Positions 42,203 through 51,820 are shown, counted from the first letter of the stretch. The stretch: 64,000 nucleotides of DNA from Bacteroidota bacterium (GCA_023441805.1 JAEZNO010000041.1:1-64000); one strand, 5' to 3'. Numbers and translations are program-made. Notes: generated by a model from the letters alone, not told the origin.

Positions 42203-42377
42203 AGAATTAAAGTGAATTATAAAAATCTACTTTACAGGTGCTGTTTCAAAGTTACTACCAGCTATTTGTAATGGTACACTTTAGTAAAAATCCTTACTTA
42301 AAGATAAATTACTATTGTAATATCATTTATTCCCCTGAGAAGCGCGGGCAAATGTTCCACATTCCCGTCGATAGTCT

Positions 42378-42905
42378 TTACTGCCTTGTTTTATAGGAGT
42401 ACCCCATCTTATCAAGAACATCTTCACTTATATCGTATCTTGGATTTGTATACATCATTGATACACTCCCTGCCTTATCAAATATCACAGCATAATTTTC
42501 GGTTGAAGCTAATGATTCGAGTGCTGCCGCTATCTTTTCCTGAATAGGCTTGATAAGCTCTTCTCTTCTCTTAAACAGATCTCCGTCTGTTCCAAAGCGT
42601 TGCTTCTGCAAATCCTTAGCAGCCTTTTCCTTTTGTATAATCTCCTGCTCTCTCTTTGCTTTAATATCATCCGGTAAAAGGACAGCCTCGGCGGTGAATT
42701 TCTTATATAATTGGTCGATTTCTGCAAATTTGGCCTCGATATCCTTCTGCCACTGCATTGATAATTCGTCTACTTCTTTCTTGGCATCAGCATATTCAGG
42801 AATATTCTCCAGAATAAATTCACTGTCAATGTATGCAAATTTTTGTGCCTTACCTGCAGTTGCTGCCATAACAACCACAGCAATGATCATAAGAAAACGT
42901 TTCAT
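42378..42905 (-). CDS. OmpH/Skp-family periplasmic chaperone (copy 2)
   Basis: This 175-residue exported protein has a signal peptide (FLMIIAVVVMAATAGKAQ). The Skp start KFAYIDSEFILENIPEYADAKKEV follows. A coiled coil (about 45-125) is rich in Lys, Glu and Gln, and NYAVIFDKAGSVSMMYTNPRYDISEDVL ends the protein. It is a close family relative of the next gene and follows bamA by 95 bases. It is likely a chaperone for outer-membrane proteins handed to BamA. Confidence 0.93.
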   Translation of the reverse strand: MKRFLMIIAVVVMAATAGKAQKFAYIDSEFILENIPEYADAKKEVDELSMQWQKDIEAKFAEIDQLYKKFTAEAVLLPDDIKAKREQEIIQKEKAAKDLQKQRFGTDGDLFKRREELIKPIQEKIAAALESLASTENYAVIFDKAGSVSMMYTNPRYDISEDVLDKMGYSYKTRQ

Positions 42906-43000
42906 TGTTCCTCCGCTTTTACGGTGTGTATTATTAGGTTATATATGTTAATCACTGTTATCAAAAAACCTGCCACAATCAACCGACCCGGGATAATTTT

Positions 43001-45631
43001 TTAATCGATACTCTGGTTAATTGAGAAATGGAACTGACCCTTGTTAGCCGATGGCAGACCCGGTATATCATCAAATCCGTAACCCCAGTCAAGACCTAAC
43101 AGGCCAAACATTGGAAGATAAACTCTGACCCCAACACCGGCTGACCTCTTTAATGAAAATGGATTAAACTCTTTAAATTCTCTCCATGAATTACCGGCTT
43201 CAACAAAAGTAAGGGCATAAATTGTTGCACTTGGATTGAGCGATAACGGATACCTTAACTCCAGGGTACTCTTATTATATATTGTTCCTCCAATATTACG
43301 ATTCTTGTAATAGTCAGGAGTCAGACTCTCATTGGCATATCCACGCATTCCTATAACTTCTCTTCCATCAAGATTTGTTGTACCTGATAATCCGTCTCCT
43401 CCCAAATAGAAACGGTCGAATGGTGTGATGCCTATATCAGTATTATACAATCCCAGGAAGCCATATTTTACTCTTGCTGTTACTACAAGTTTATCAACAA
43501 GTTGACGGTATACGGTAGCATTAAACTTCCATTTATGGTATTCAATCCACTCATATTTTTCTTCATCCGGAAGTTTCTTGTAATCCTTATCACTGAATAA
43601 GGAATATGGAGGTGTAAAGTCAACAGCCAGTGCCACTTCTGATCCTGACCTTGGGAAGATCGGGCTGTCAATTGAGTTTCGACCAAATGTAATACCGTAA
43701 CTGTAATTCCTGTAAGTACCGTTTCCTGATCCGAAAGCAAAGATGTTTCCGTAATTATTCAAATTGTAATTCCTGAATGAGATGTTTTGGAACAGAGTAA
43801 AGAAGTCGTCGGGCCACTCAAGACGTTTTCCTAAGGAGAATGTTAATCCATCAATTTTAAAAGCATAGTATCTAGCATCATCCCTATCAATTCCATTCGA
43901 ATAAAGCGAGTGGAAATAACTAATGCTAAATGAGTTTGGTTTTCGCCCACCAAGCCATGGCTCTGTAAATGATGCACTGTAACTTATATAACCTCTACCG
44001 TATGATGAGAAACGCAGACTAAGTTTTTGCCCATCACCTGTCGGAATTGGTCGCCATGCTTCAGGTTTAAAGAGATTACGGGTTGAGAAGTTATTAAATG
44101 ACAACCCGAGGGTACCAACTACACGTCCGTAGCCCCAGCCTCCGGAAAGCTCAACCTGGTCGGATGAAGTCTCTTCAACTTTATACTCAATATCTACTGT
44201 ACCATCAGCAGCATTGGGAATAGGTGTTGGAACAATCTTTTCAGGATCAAAATAACGTAACTGGGCTAACTCACGTGTGGTACGGATTATATCAGAGCGA
44301 CTGAATAACTGCCCCGGTCGGGTACGTAACTCACGCATAACAACATGGTCATTTGTACGTGTATTGCCCTTTACAGTCACCTTATTAATAGTAGCCTGTT
44401 CGCCTTCCCTGATCCGCATTTCCAGATCGATAGTATCATTTTGGATGTTTACTTCAACGGGGTCAATTGTAAAGAATAAATACCCATCATCAAGATATAG
44501 TGTGCTAACATCTATACCATTAGGATTATAATTCAGATTAGCCTGTAGCTCACTTTGGTTATATACATCACCTTTCTTGATTTTTAATACCTCACTTAAC
44601 TGTTCTGCAGTATACTTTGTATTTCCTACCCAAGTAATATTTCCAAAGTAGTAGCGGTTTCCCTCATCAACATAGATATCGAGGTTTATATTCTTTTTAT
44701 CTCCTGCAGGATAAATGGTGTCATTAATAACAACTGCATCTCTAAAACCTTCATCGTTTAATCTCAGCACCAGCTTGTCAAGATCTTCTTTGTATTTTTC
44801 TCTTATAAACTTCGACGATTTGAAGATTCTAAACTTCATGTGGTCATTGACTGTAGTAGAGACAAAATTTACTATAGTATCGGAGTTGAATTTCAATAAC
44901 TTACCTGGGAGCTGAAAAACCAGTTTATCCAAAATCCTGAAAGGTTCAACTACCCCTTTCTCTTTTGTCTCCTTCATTGCCTTCTTCAGTTTACTGTCTG
45001 AAACCAAAGAATTTCCGATAATATTTATGCGATTGATGCGTACCTTATTTCCCTTATCAATATTAATAACGAGGCTAACCTGGTTTGCATTCACACTGTC
45101 TTTAGATTGATCAATGATAACCTTAGTATTAAGGAAGCCCTTATCGGTATAATGTTTCTTGATGATATTATTAGTTCTGATAAGTACATTTTCAGTCACA
45201 ACATCATTACGCACAAGCTTTATTTTTTCTCGAAGATCATCTGCTTCGGATTTCTTAATACCCTTAAAAGAGAACTTTAGCAGTCTTGGGCGTTCCTGTA
45301 GGTCGATGTTTAGAAAGATAAGATCGCCAGAAATCTTAGTTGCAGTAATCTTGATATCTTCAAACAATCCCTGCTTCCAGAGTTTATCAATTGCTTTTCT
45401 AATCCTTTCGCCCGGAACTTCAATACGGTCAGCAACCTGAAGCCCCGAGAGCATCACTATTACATTGTGATCAATAAATTGGACTCCTGATACTGTAATA
45501 CCGCCAATGATATATTCCTTAGGATCTGTGTAATCGAAGGTATTCAGATCATCGCCCAGTCGAATTTGTGCAATAGTACTTAATGAAATAAGGGTCAGCA
45601 ATAAGGTAAGGAGGCGATGTTTTAATTTCAT
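43001..45631 (-). CDS. bamA: outer membrane protein assembly factor BamA
   Basis: BamA inserts beta-barrel proteins into the outer membrane. The 876-residue protein has a signal peptide (LLTLLLTLISLSTIAQ). A POTRA series (about 25-470) follows, with repeats such as IGGITVSGVQFIDHNVIV, VRINRINIIGNSLV and INKVTVKGNTRTNDHVVMRELRTRPGQLFS. The C-terminal 16-strand barrel includes GGDGLSG, REVIGMRGY, LELRYPLSL and VGVRVYLPMFGLLGLDWGYGFD. It overlaps uppS by 4 bases (ATGA), so translation is probably coupled. The C-terminus ends SINQSID, without the usual final aromatic. Confidence 0.96.
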   Translation of the reverse strand: MKLKHRLLTLLLTLISLSTIAQIRLGDDLNTFDYTDPKEYIIGGITVSGVQFIDHNVIVMLSGLQVADRIEVPGERIRKAIDKLWKQGLFEDIKITATKISGDLIFLNIDLQERPRLLKFSFKGIKKSEADDLREKIKLVRNDVVTENVLIRTNNIIKKHYTDKGFLNTKVIIDQSKDSVNANQVSLVINIDKGNKVRINRINIIGNSLVSDSKLKKAMKETKEKGVVEPFRILDKLVFQLPGKLLKFNSDTIVNFVSTTVNDHMKFRIFKSSKFIREKYKEDLDKLVLRLNDEGFRDAVVINDTIYPAGDKKNINLDIYVDEGNRYYFGNITWVGNTKYTAEQLSEVLKIKKGDVYNQSELQANLNYNPNGIDVSTLYLDDGYLFFTIDPVEVNIQNDTIDLEMRIREGEQATINKVTVKGNTRTNDHVVMRELRTRPGQLFSRSDIIRTTRELAQLRYFDPEKIVPTPIPNAADGTVDIEYKVEETSSDQVELSGGWGYGRVVGTLGLSFNNFSTRNLFKPEAWRPIPTGDGQKLSLRFSSYGRGYISYSASFTEPWLGGRKPNSFSISYFHSLYSNGIDRDDARYYAFKIDGLTFSLGKRLEWPDDFFTLFQNISFRNYNLNNYGNIFAFGSGNGTYRNYSYGITFGRNSIDSPIFPRSGSEVALAVDFTPPYSLFSDKDYKKLPDEEKYEWIEYHKWKFNATVYRQLVDKLVVTARVKYGFLGLYNTDIGITPFDRFYLGGDGLSGTTNLDGREVIGMRGYANESLTPDYYKNRNIGGTIYNKSTLELRYPLSLNPSATIYALTFVEAGNSWREFKEFNPFSLKRSAGVGVRVYLPMFGLLGLDWGYGFDDIPGLPSANKGQFHFSINQSID

Positions 45632-46383
45632 TTATGGGTCGCTTGGTTAATTTGTTCACTAATCATACCAAAACGTCGTTCACGTTTCTGGTAATCTATA
45701 ATGGCTTCATAGAGATCATTTTCCCTGAAATCGGGCCAGAATATATTGGTAAAGTATAATTCTGCGTAAGCAATCTGCCAAAGAAGAAAATTACTTATTC
45801 GGTTTTCTCCTCCTGTTCGGATTAATAATTCCGGATCGGGCATTCCTTTTGTACTCAGAAATTGGTTAAATGAATCGGCATTTATCTGGTCAACACTTAG
45901 ACGGCCTGCCGCTATTTCAGTTGATACCTTTTTTACTGCTTCTATTAACTCCCATCGGCCACTGTAATTAAGGGCAAGGATGAGGTCCATTTTATTGTTA
46001 TTTGCAGTCTGTTCCATAGTCTGGTTCAACTGTTTAGAACAACTTGCAGTCAAACCTGATACATCTCCTATTGCTTTCAGACGAATGTTATTCTTCATCA
46101 GGGTGTCAAGTTCTTCACTCAAGGTATGAACCAGAATATCCATCAGTGCATCAACCTCATACTGTGGTCTCTTCCAATTTTCAGTAGAAAATGCATAGAG
46201 TGTAAGATATTTCACACCCAATTCAGCAGATGCAGTAGCTATCTTCCTCACTGATTCAACTCCATGATTATGACCGCTGACTCTGGCTTCTCCTCTCTGC
46301 TTTGCCCAACGACCATTGCCATCCATAATAATGGCAATATGCTGGGGAATGCGTGTAATATCTATATTGCTCTTAAAATCCAT
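45628..46383 (-). CDS. uppS: isoprenyl transferase (undecaprenyl diphosphate synthase)
   Basis: UppS builds the C55 lipid carrier diphosphate used for peptidoglycan and LPS synthesis. The 251-residue protein has the catalytic aspartate D21 in HIAIIMDGNGRWAKQRG. YLTLYAFSTENWKRP and LILALNYSGRWELIEA follow, then the family end motif DPELLIRTGGENRISNFLLWQIAYAELYF. Length is normal. It overlaps bamA by 4 bases and follows the porG-like gene. Confidence 0.97.
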   Translation of the reverse strand: MDFKSNIDITRIPQHIAIIMDGNGRWAKQRGEARVSGHNHGVESVRKIATASAELGVKYLTLYAFSTENWKRPQYEVDALMDILVHTLSEELDTLMKNNIRLKAIGDVSGLTASCSKQLNQTMEQTANNNKMDLILALNYSGRWELIEAVKKVSTEIAAGRLSVDQINADSFNQFLSTKGMPDPELLIRTGGENRISNFLLWQIAYAELYFTNIFWPDFRENDLYEAIIDYQKRERRFGMISEQINQATHK

Positions 46384-46461
46384 CGTTTCAGATTCAGGAA
46401 ATAAAATTAGGTAGTTAATCTAAGTCCCTGTGTTCTTTGCTGTTAATAATTGTTAATCCCT

Positions 46462-47298
46462 TTACAAAAATCTGTTAAGACACTTTTTATTCGAGCCATA
46501 GTTGATCATCACAGAAACACTAATTCCTGCAGTTGAGTACCAATCGTTGTTTTGCGAATTTCCTCGTTGCATACCTGCATTATGCTTCAATGTAGGATCG
46601 GAAAGATGTCCTTCAGTTCCAACATCTGAAGGATTACTATTAGCAAGGTCGAGATAATATGTAGTGCTTACATCATCCAGGTAATCAGTATATAACTTAT
46701 GCATACTCCAGTGTAATGAAAGCCCGATGTATTCATTAAGGCTGTACTTTACACCAATTCCAAATGGGATCTGAAAGGCAATTCTTTTATAAGGATCTCT
46801 GTCAGGATAGACATCACTGGTTTGTCCTTCAGTGCCTATTGGTTGTAGCTCATACCACTCACCATTATATAAACCTTTTGGATTGAATAAAGTCATTCCG
46901 GCACCTCCAAACATATAAGGTGTGAAGTAGTATCGCAAGCTTCCGATAAAATACTCAAAGAAATTGATCTCGAATGTTGCTGAGATATCAGTAAAAGTAC
47001 TTCTGAAGTTCAGATTTCTGTCGGGATTATACCCTGAAACTGCGTCGTCGCCCTCAACGCTTCCAAAGGTACCAGATAATTTAATAGCAAGTCTTTCATT
47101 GAAGTTATGTCTCATGAAACCTCCAAAGGCAGGTCTTGGGAGTAAAAAATGTTTATCGGGATTAAGGTCACCAACATAATAGGCACCACCACCAAATAAA
47201 CCGATTTCACCATAACTCTGTGAATATCCTGCAATAGAAATCAAGGTAAGGAATGGGATCAAAAATAATTTAATAGCTGATGTTGAAAAATGATTCAT
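46462..47298 (-). CDS. porG: PorG-like (DUF6089) outer-membrane beta-barrel protein of T9SS
   Basis: The start at 47298 gives a signal peptide (LFLIPFLTLISIAGYSQ) and about 278 residues. An ATG at 47319 is also possible. The body is a small beta-barrel pattern beginning YGEIGLFGGGAYYVGDLNPDKHF, with GGFMRHNFNERLAIKLSGTFG and a barrel ending VSVMINYGSNKK. This pattern and the place just before uppS-bamA-ompH match the DUF6089/PorG family, a type IX secretion component linked to the outer membrane. The symbol is from family and position, so it is moderately certain. Confidence 0.8.
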   Translation of the reverse strand: MNHFSTSAIKLFLIPFLTLISIAGYSQSYGEIGLFGGGAYYVGDLNPDKHFLLPRPAFGGFMRHNFNERLAIKLSGTFGSVEGDDAVSGYNPDRNLNFRSTFTDISATFEINFFEYFIGSLRYYFTPYMFGGAGMTLFNPKGLYNGEWYELQPIGTEGQTSDVYPDRDPYKRIAFQIPFGIGVKYSLNEYIGLSLHWSMHKLYTDYLDDVSTTYYLDLANSNPSDVGTEGHLSDPTLKHNAGMQRGNSQNNDWYSTAGISVSVMINYGSNKKCLNRFL

Positions 47299-47365
47299 AT
47301 TGAGCGATTTGACGTTCATTCTTATATAATAATCTATCAGCCTGTTAAATGTTTATTTAAGGCTG

Positions 47366-47373
47366 CAAAAATA
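47366..47373 (-). promoter_or_regulatory. porG-uppS-bamA -7 box (TATTTTTG)
   Basis: The minus strand has TATTTTTG ending 67 bases before the chosen porG ATG (46 before the longer start), a match to TAnnTTTG. It could drive the porG-uppS-bamA-ompH run. Confidence 0.45.
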
Positions 47374-47418
47374 ACAAAAAAAACGTCCGGTGTTACATTA
47401 ACGGATTACTGCAACCTA

Positions 47419-48297
47419 CTATATGCGAATATCATGACCCCATAATAGCTTCTGCCGGATAGTGGTAAAGAAATTGTCATTTAGCCTTTGTACCAGATTG
47501 ATGTGAAATTTTTCCTTTCTAATCGTCATTTCAGTTGTAGCATCAATGGTTTCATATCTGCTATCCAAACCTACCAAATACTGCGACATGCGACCTTCGA
47601 CCTTTACCTTTAATTCACAACTGTCAGGGATAACGACAGGTCGAACTGTTAAATTGTGTGTTGCAATGGGTGTGATTACAAAATTCTCACTATCAGGTGC
47701 AAGTATCGGTCCATTACAGCTTAAAGAGTATGCTGTTGACCCTGTTGGAGTTGCAATAATTATCCCATCACCCCAATAAGCATTTAAAAGTGTGTTGTTA
47801 ACATAAACATACACAAGGATCATTGACCCTGTATCCTTTTTATTTACTGTTAGCTCATTGAGTGCATAATTTATCTCACCAAACAAACCTTCATTAGTCT
47901 CCAGTCGCAATAATGATCGTTTCTCAATTTTTATCTGGCCATTGACCAATGCACTTATTGATTCATCAATGAGTTCTTTATTAATGCTTGACAAAAACCC
48001 CATTCTTCCCAGGTTTATACCCATAACAGGGATACCCGAATCGCCAATATAAGTGATAGCGTCAAGCATTGTTCCATCCCCTCCTACAGATAGCATATAA
48101 TCAACCTCACCCACTAAATCAGCCTGCTTATTGAATGTAGTAACATCGTCACCAATTGTAATTCTGGGCTTTATGCAGTCGAAGAATTTTTCCCATACCG
48201 TCAGGGCAACACCTTCGTTCCGCAGCTTATTTATCAATAACTGAAGGTAATTATATCGATCATCGGCACAAACGCGTCCAAAAAGAGCAACTTTCAT
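47419..48297 (-). CDS. nadK: NAD kinase
   Basis: NadK phosphorylates NAD to NADP. The 292-residue protein has the diagnostic GGDGT motif at 72-76 (MLSVGGDGTMLDA). MGINLGRMGFLSSI follows, and the glycine-rich DGIIIATPTGSTAYSLSCNGPI segment binds NAD and ATP. PIATHNLTVRPVVIPD completes the fold. It stands alone between the porG-like gene and a divergent aldo/keto reductase gene. Confidence 0.96.
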   Translation of the reverse strand: MKVALFGRVCADDRYNYLQLLINKLRNEGVALTVWEKFFDCIKPRITIGDDVTTFNKQADLVGEVDYMLSVGGDGTMLDAITYIGDSGIPVMGINLGRMGFLSSINKELIDESISALVNGQIKIEKRSLLRLETNEGLFGEINYALNELTVNKKDTGSMILVYVYVNNTLLNAYWGDGIIIATPTGSTAYSLSCNGPILAPDSENFVITPIATHNLTVRPVVIPDSCELKVKVEGRMSQYLVGLDSRYETIDATTEMTIRKEKFHINLVQRLNDNFFTTIRQKLLWGHDIRI

Positions 48298-48439
48298 ATC
48301 TCTGATATTTATTTGCTAAGTTAAGGAGTTCATCAATACAAGAACTCAATGATGTTTTTGTTTCAAAACTTTTAAGAAATTTGCATGTTTCTTCTGGCTG
48401 ATGAATTACACTTCTTTATAGTCACCATAAGAGTTTTAT

Positions 48440-49267
48440 ATGCTACAATTAAACGTCTTTAAGCTTAATAATGATGTAAGGATACCTGTTATCGGACTGG
48501 GTGTCTATCAAATGTCCGATAGCGAAAATACACGTAAAGTAATTGAATTTGCCCTTAACAATGGTTACCGCCATATTGATACCGCAATGATTTATGGGAA
48601 TGAAAGATCGGTGGGCAAAGCCGTCATGTCATCTTCAATTCCTCGTGATCAGATTTTTATTACAACTAAAGTGTGGAATTCTGATCATGGATATGATAAT
48701 ACAATAAGAGCCTTTCATGCCAGTCTCAATAGATTGCAGTTGGCTTACGTTGACCTATATCTTATTCACTGGCCTGTGATGGGTAAGAGAAAAGAAACCT
48801 GGAAAGCTCTCGAAACATTATATAATGAAGGTAAAATAAGAGCAATAGGTGTTAGCAATTACATGGTGCAACATCTTACGGAATTGCTTGGTCATTGTAA
48901 TGTTATCCCTGCTGTAAACCAGCTTGAGCTTCATCCATTCATATATGGCAGTCGGGTTGATGTCATCAACATGTGTTTTCAAAACAATATTCTTCCTATT
49001 GCTTATAGTCCTTTAACTAAAGGTGAGAAACTCCGTGATCCTCTTCTACTGAAACTGGGATCAAAGTATAAAAAGAGTGCAGCTCAGATTTTACTCAGAT
49101 GGGGTTTACAGCATGGATTTGCCTTAATCCCCAAATCGTCAGTGACTTCAAGGATTGCAGAAAATAAGCAGATATTTGATTTTGAGATTCATCAGGATGA
49201 TATGGTAGCACTTGATAACCTGAATGAGAATTTAGCCACCGGATGGGATCCCGGTGATATATTATAG
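48440..49267 (+). CDS. aldo/keto reductase
   Basis: This is a 275-residue NADPH-dependent aldo/keto reductase (TIM barrel). The catalytic tetrad is complete: D47 and Y52 in RHIDTAMIYGNE, K77 in ITTKVWN and H110 in LYLIHWP. The C-terminal IPKSSVTSRIAEN binds the NADPH phosphate. It resembles the 2,5-diketogluconate reductase / methylglyoxal reductase branch, but the natural substrate cannot be told. It is 47 bases before deoC on the same strand and may be cotranscribed. Confidence 0.93.
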   Translation: MLQLNVFKLNNDVRIPVIGLGVYQMSDSENTRKVIEFALNNGYRHIDTAMIYGNERSVGKAVMSSSIPRDQIFITTKVWNSDHGYDNTIRAFHASLNRLQLAYVDLYLIHWPVMGKRKETWKALETLYNEGKIRAIGVSNYMVQHLTELLGHCNVIPAVNQLELHPFIYGSRVDVINMCFQNNILPIAYSPLTKGEKLRDPLLLKLGSKYKKSAAQILLRWGLQHGFALIPKSSVTSRIAENKQIFDFEIHQDDMVALDNLNENLATGWDPGDIL

Positions 49268-49314
49268 TTCGCTTATGATCAGCAAGAAGCATCATTCATT
49301 AATCTACTTCCAAA

Positions 49315-50151
49315 ATGGCCAATGTAACATTCACACCACAATCAATAAAGGCAAGTATAGATAAATATTTAGCCCTGCCTTCAAAAGTATTCACCAACGA
49401 CAAGGCAATGATGCGCTTTGCCTTAAGTATCCTTGATCTAACAACTCTTGAAGGAAACGATAATCAACTAACTATTAAGGCTTTGTGCGACAAGGCAAAG
49501 GGATTTTCAGCAAATAATCTTCCGAATGTTGCTGCTGTTTGCATGTATCCGGTATTTGTAAAGCAAGCCAAAGAACTTCTGTTTGATACTGGTATTAAGG
49601 TTGCAAGTGTAGCCGGGGCTTTCCCTTCAGGGCAATCACCGATAGATATTAAGGTAAGTGAAGTGAAATATGCAGTTTCACGTGGAGCTGACGAAATTGA
49701 CATGGTTATTTCAAGGGGTAAGTTTCTCGAAGGAAATTATGATGAGGTAAGTGATGAAATTAAAGCTATTAAAGAAGCTTGTGGTAAAGCACATCTAAAA
49801 GTTATTCTTGAGACGGGTGAGTTGGTACTGCCTGAATTGATTTACAAAGCTTCGATGCTTGCCATGGATGCAGGAGCTGATTTTATTAAAACTTCAACAG
49901 GTAAAATCCCTGTTTCTGCAACCCTCGAGGCAGCGTTTGTTATGCTAACCGCTATAAGTGATTATTATAACAAGACAGGTAAAAGAATTGGCTTCAAACC
50001 CGCTGGTGGTATTGCTACCTTTGCTCAGGCAGCTGATTATATAAGACTAATTGAAGGGATTAATGGTAAAGAATGGCTGTCGCCTGATATGGTTCGTATT
50101 GGTGCCAGCCGATTGGCAAGTAATCTGGTTACTCTATTGACAGAAAAGTGA
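49315..50151 (+). CDS. deoC: deoxyribose-phosphate aldolase
   Basis: DeoC splits 2-deoxyribose-5-phosphate into acetaldehyde and glyceraldehyde-3-phosphate, for use of deoxynucleosides. The 278-residue protein has the Schiff-base lysine K192 in GADFIKTSTGKIP. A second conserved lysine is K228 in GFKPAGGI. VAAVCMYP and EIDMVISRGKFLEGNYDEV complete the TIM barrel. The length suits the longer DeoC type. Confidence 0.95.
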   Translation: MANVTFTPQSIKASIDKYLALPSKVFTNDKAMMRFALSILDLTTLEGNDNQLTIKALCDKAKGFSANNLPNVAAVCMYPVFVKQAKELLFDTGIKVASVAGAFPSGQSPIDIKVSEVKYAVSRGADEIDMVISRGKFLEGNYDEVSDEIKAIKEACGKAHLKVILETGELVLPELIYKASMLAMDAGADFIKTSTGKIPVSATLEAAFVMLTAISDYYNKTGKRIGFKPAGGIATFAQAADYIRLIEGINGKEWLSPDMVRIGASRLASNLVTLLTEK

Positions 50152-50220
50152 AAATGGTAACCATTAACATATGGAAGTGGTACACTTTTTGCTTTTTCAA
50201 CTAATCATAAACTCAATACA

Positions 50221-50634
50221 ATGAAATCACTAAAAAAATTACTTCCGTTATTTGCATTGACACTCTTTTTAGCATCATGTACACTTGATGAAGATCTAGG
50301 TCCTATTACAGGAGATGATCGTGATAAGTTTACCGGTACATGGATGTTTTCTGAATCACCTGCTGCACGAAGCATTAGTTACTCAGTGACTATCAGCAAT
50401 GATCCTTCTAATTCATCGCAGGTATTGCTCAAGAATTTTGGAAATATGGGTCATTCATACAGTGCTTATGGAATTGTTACATCCAAGGCTATTTACATTC
50501 CATCACAGGAAATGTCGGATGGCCTGTTTGTTGAAGGTAATGGAACTCTGATTTCAACTGATAATATGTCGTGGACATATAACATTGAAGGTGGTGGAGA
50601 TAGTGAAGATTACGAAGCTACGGCTGTAAGGTAA
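50221..50634 (+). CDS. small lipoprotein of unknown function
   Basis: This is a 137-residue lipoprotein. The lipobox is LASC (C20) after KKLLPLFALTLFLASC. The following residues TLDEDLGP are acidic, resembling the signal that sends Bacteroidota lipoproteins to the cell surface. The mature part looks like a small beta-sandwich with TGTWMFSES, SYSVTISNDP and WTYNIEGGG. No family was recognised. Its TAA stop directly abuts the opposite-strand gene's stop (TAATTA). Confidence 0.8.
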   Translation: MKSLKKLLPLFALTLFLASCTLDEDLGPITGDDRDKFTGTWMFSESPAARSISYSVTISNDPSNSSQVLLKNFGNMGHSYSAYGIVTSKAIYIPSQEMSDGLFVEGNGTLISTDNMSWTYNIEGGGDSEDYEATAVR

Positions 50635-51123
50635 TTACTTCCGTTTTATTTCCAACTCCCGCTTTTCAATCTTTTTTATCCCCTCTTCCTTATCTACAGT
50701 TTCTTTATTACTTGTTCCACTTTCAGTATTTTGGATAGTGTCGGCAGCAATTGTTGCAGTATCGCCTTCGTGTTTAATACTATCAGCTTTTTGAGTTAAA
50801 AGAGTAAGCAACTCCTCATTCATCTGGAGGTAATTTTCAAGATCCTGTTGGTAATATTTCAAACTGTTATGAAATGCTTGTGGAGTGGTTTTATAAAAGG
50901 CATACAATGAGTCGTAAGCTCTTTCAGAAATAATATTCAATGTATCACGTTTCAATGAACTTTGCTTTTGGCGTAATGCAGTTTCTGTAACCTGAATATC
51001 GGCCATTATCCTAACCATAGTCTCCTGATCTATGATATTGTCATAGTCAATTCCACTTTGCTGTCGGCTACATGCAATTGATAAACAAAGACTTATAACC
51101 GACAGGAAAAACGTGACTCTCAT
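50635..51123 (-). CDS. DUF4296-family lipoprotein
   Basis: I start at the ATG at 51123, which gives a lipoprotein signal (MRVTFFLSVISLCLSIAC). A GTG at 51135 would overlap the upstream gene by 4 bases. The mature domain has YDNIIDQETMVRIMADIQVTETALRQ and the helical AYDSLYAFYKTTPQAFHNSLKYYQQDLENY pattern of DUF4296, a Bacteroidota-specific lipoprotein family of unknown role. A charged, repetitive tail rich in Lys and Glu ends the protein. It is coupled to the OmpH-like gene upstream. Confidence 0.85.
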   Translation of the reverse strand: MRVTFFLSVISLCLSIACSRQQSGIDYDNIIDQETMVRIMADIQVTETALRQKQSSLKRDTLNIISERAYDSLYAFYKTTPQAFHNSLKYYQQDLENYLQMNEELLTLLTQKADSIKHEGDTATIAADTIQNTESGTSNKETVDKEEGIKKIEKRELEIKRK

Positions 51124-51131
51124 GGTCAAAT

Positions 51132-51770
51132 TCACTTCTGCTTAAATTCTGTATTAAGCAACTCAAGTACTTCGTTGGTGATATCCAATGAATCATTACC
51201 TATGAGTATGCTACCGCCTTTATTATATGCGAAGATATAATCGAAGTTCATCTTCTTATTGTACCTGGCGAGGAAATTATCAAGACTATCGAGAAACAAT
51301 TGATTCATCTTGTATTCCTGTTCAGCGAGTGAAGTGGAGTATCTTTCCCTTAATTCGTAAAGTTTCTGTTGTTCCTGCATAAGACTTCCGTATATTTCCT
51401 GAGCAGAAGCTTCGGAAATTGCTTTCTTGTTAACCTGCTCCTGGAAGTAAGCAGCATCCTTTTCAAATGATGCCTGTTTGGTCTTAAGCTCCCGGTCGTA
51501 TTTGTCTGTGCTTGCTAATAATTCATCTCTCATCTGTTTTACCAGATTGTAATGTGCAAGAATAGTATCAGTGTTAACATAAGCAATTGCAGGACCACCT
51601 GATGATGCCTTTTGTATAGCTTTAACCGGTATACGATCACCTGGCTTCAATACAATAAAATACAATGCTACCAACCCCAGTAATAAAACAAGGTTAATTA
51701 TAGTCAGGATAAGATTGGTATTCCTTTTTGGATTTTCAGTATTAACGTTAATTATTGGGGTTTCCTCCAT
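51132..51770 (-). CDS. membrane-anchored OmpH/Skp-like protein
   Basis: This is a 212-residue protein with a short cytosolic N-terminus and one membrane helix (NLILTIINLVLLLGLVALYFIVL, about 19-41). A Skp-like periplasmic domain follows: IAYVNTDTILAHYNLVKQM, a long coiled coil (about 75-165) and FDYIFAYNKGGSILIGNDSLDIT. Unlike the two exported OmpH proteins at 41.6-42.9 kb it lacks a cleavable signal and stays anchored. It lies between recQ and the DUF4296 lipoprotein gene on the same strand. Confidence 0.85.
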   Translation of the reverse strand: MEETPIINVNTENPKRNTNLILTIINLVLLLGLVALYFIVLKPGDRIPVKAIQKASSGGPAIAYVNTDTILAHYNLVKQMRDELLASTDKYDRELKTKQASFEKDAAYFQEQVNKKAISEASAQEIYGSLMQEQQKLYELRERYSTSLAEQEYKMNQLFLDSLDNFLARYNKKMNFDYIFAYNKGGSILIGNDSLDITNEVLELLNTEFKQK

Positions 51771-51812
51771 AGTTCATTAATTTTATTAAAATAATTATTT
51801 ATTCAGGCCTTG

Positions 51813-51820
51813 CAAATTTA
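51813..51820 (-). promoter_or_regulatory. -7 box (TAAATTTG) of the anchored OmpH-like gene
   Basis: The minus strand has TAAATTTG ending 42 bases before the ATG at 51770, between this gene and the recQ stop. Confidence 0.45.
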
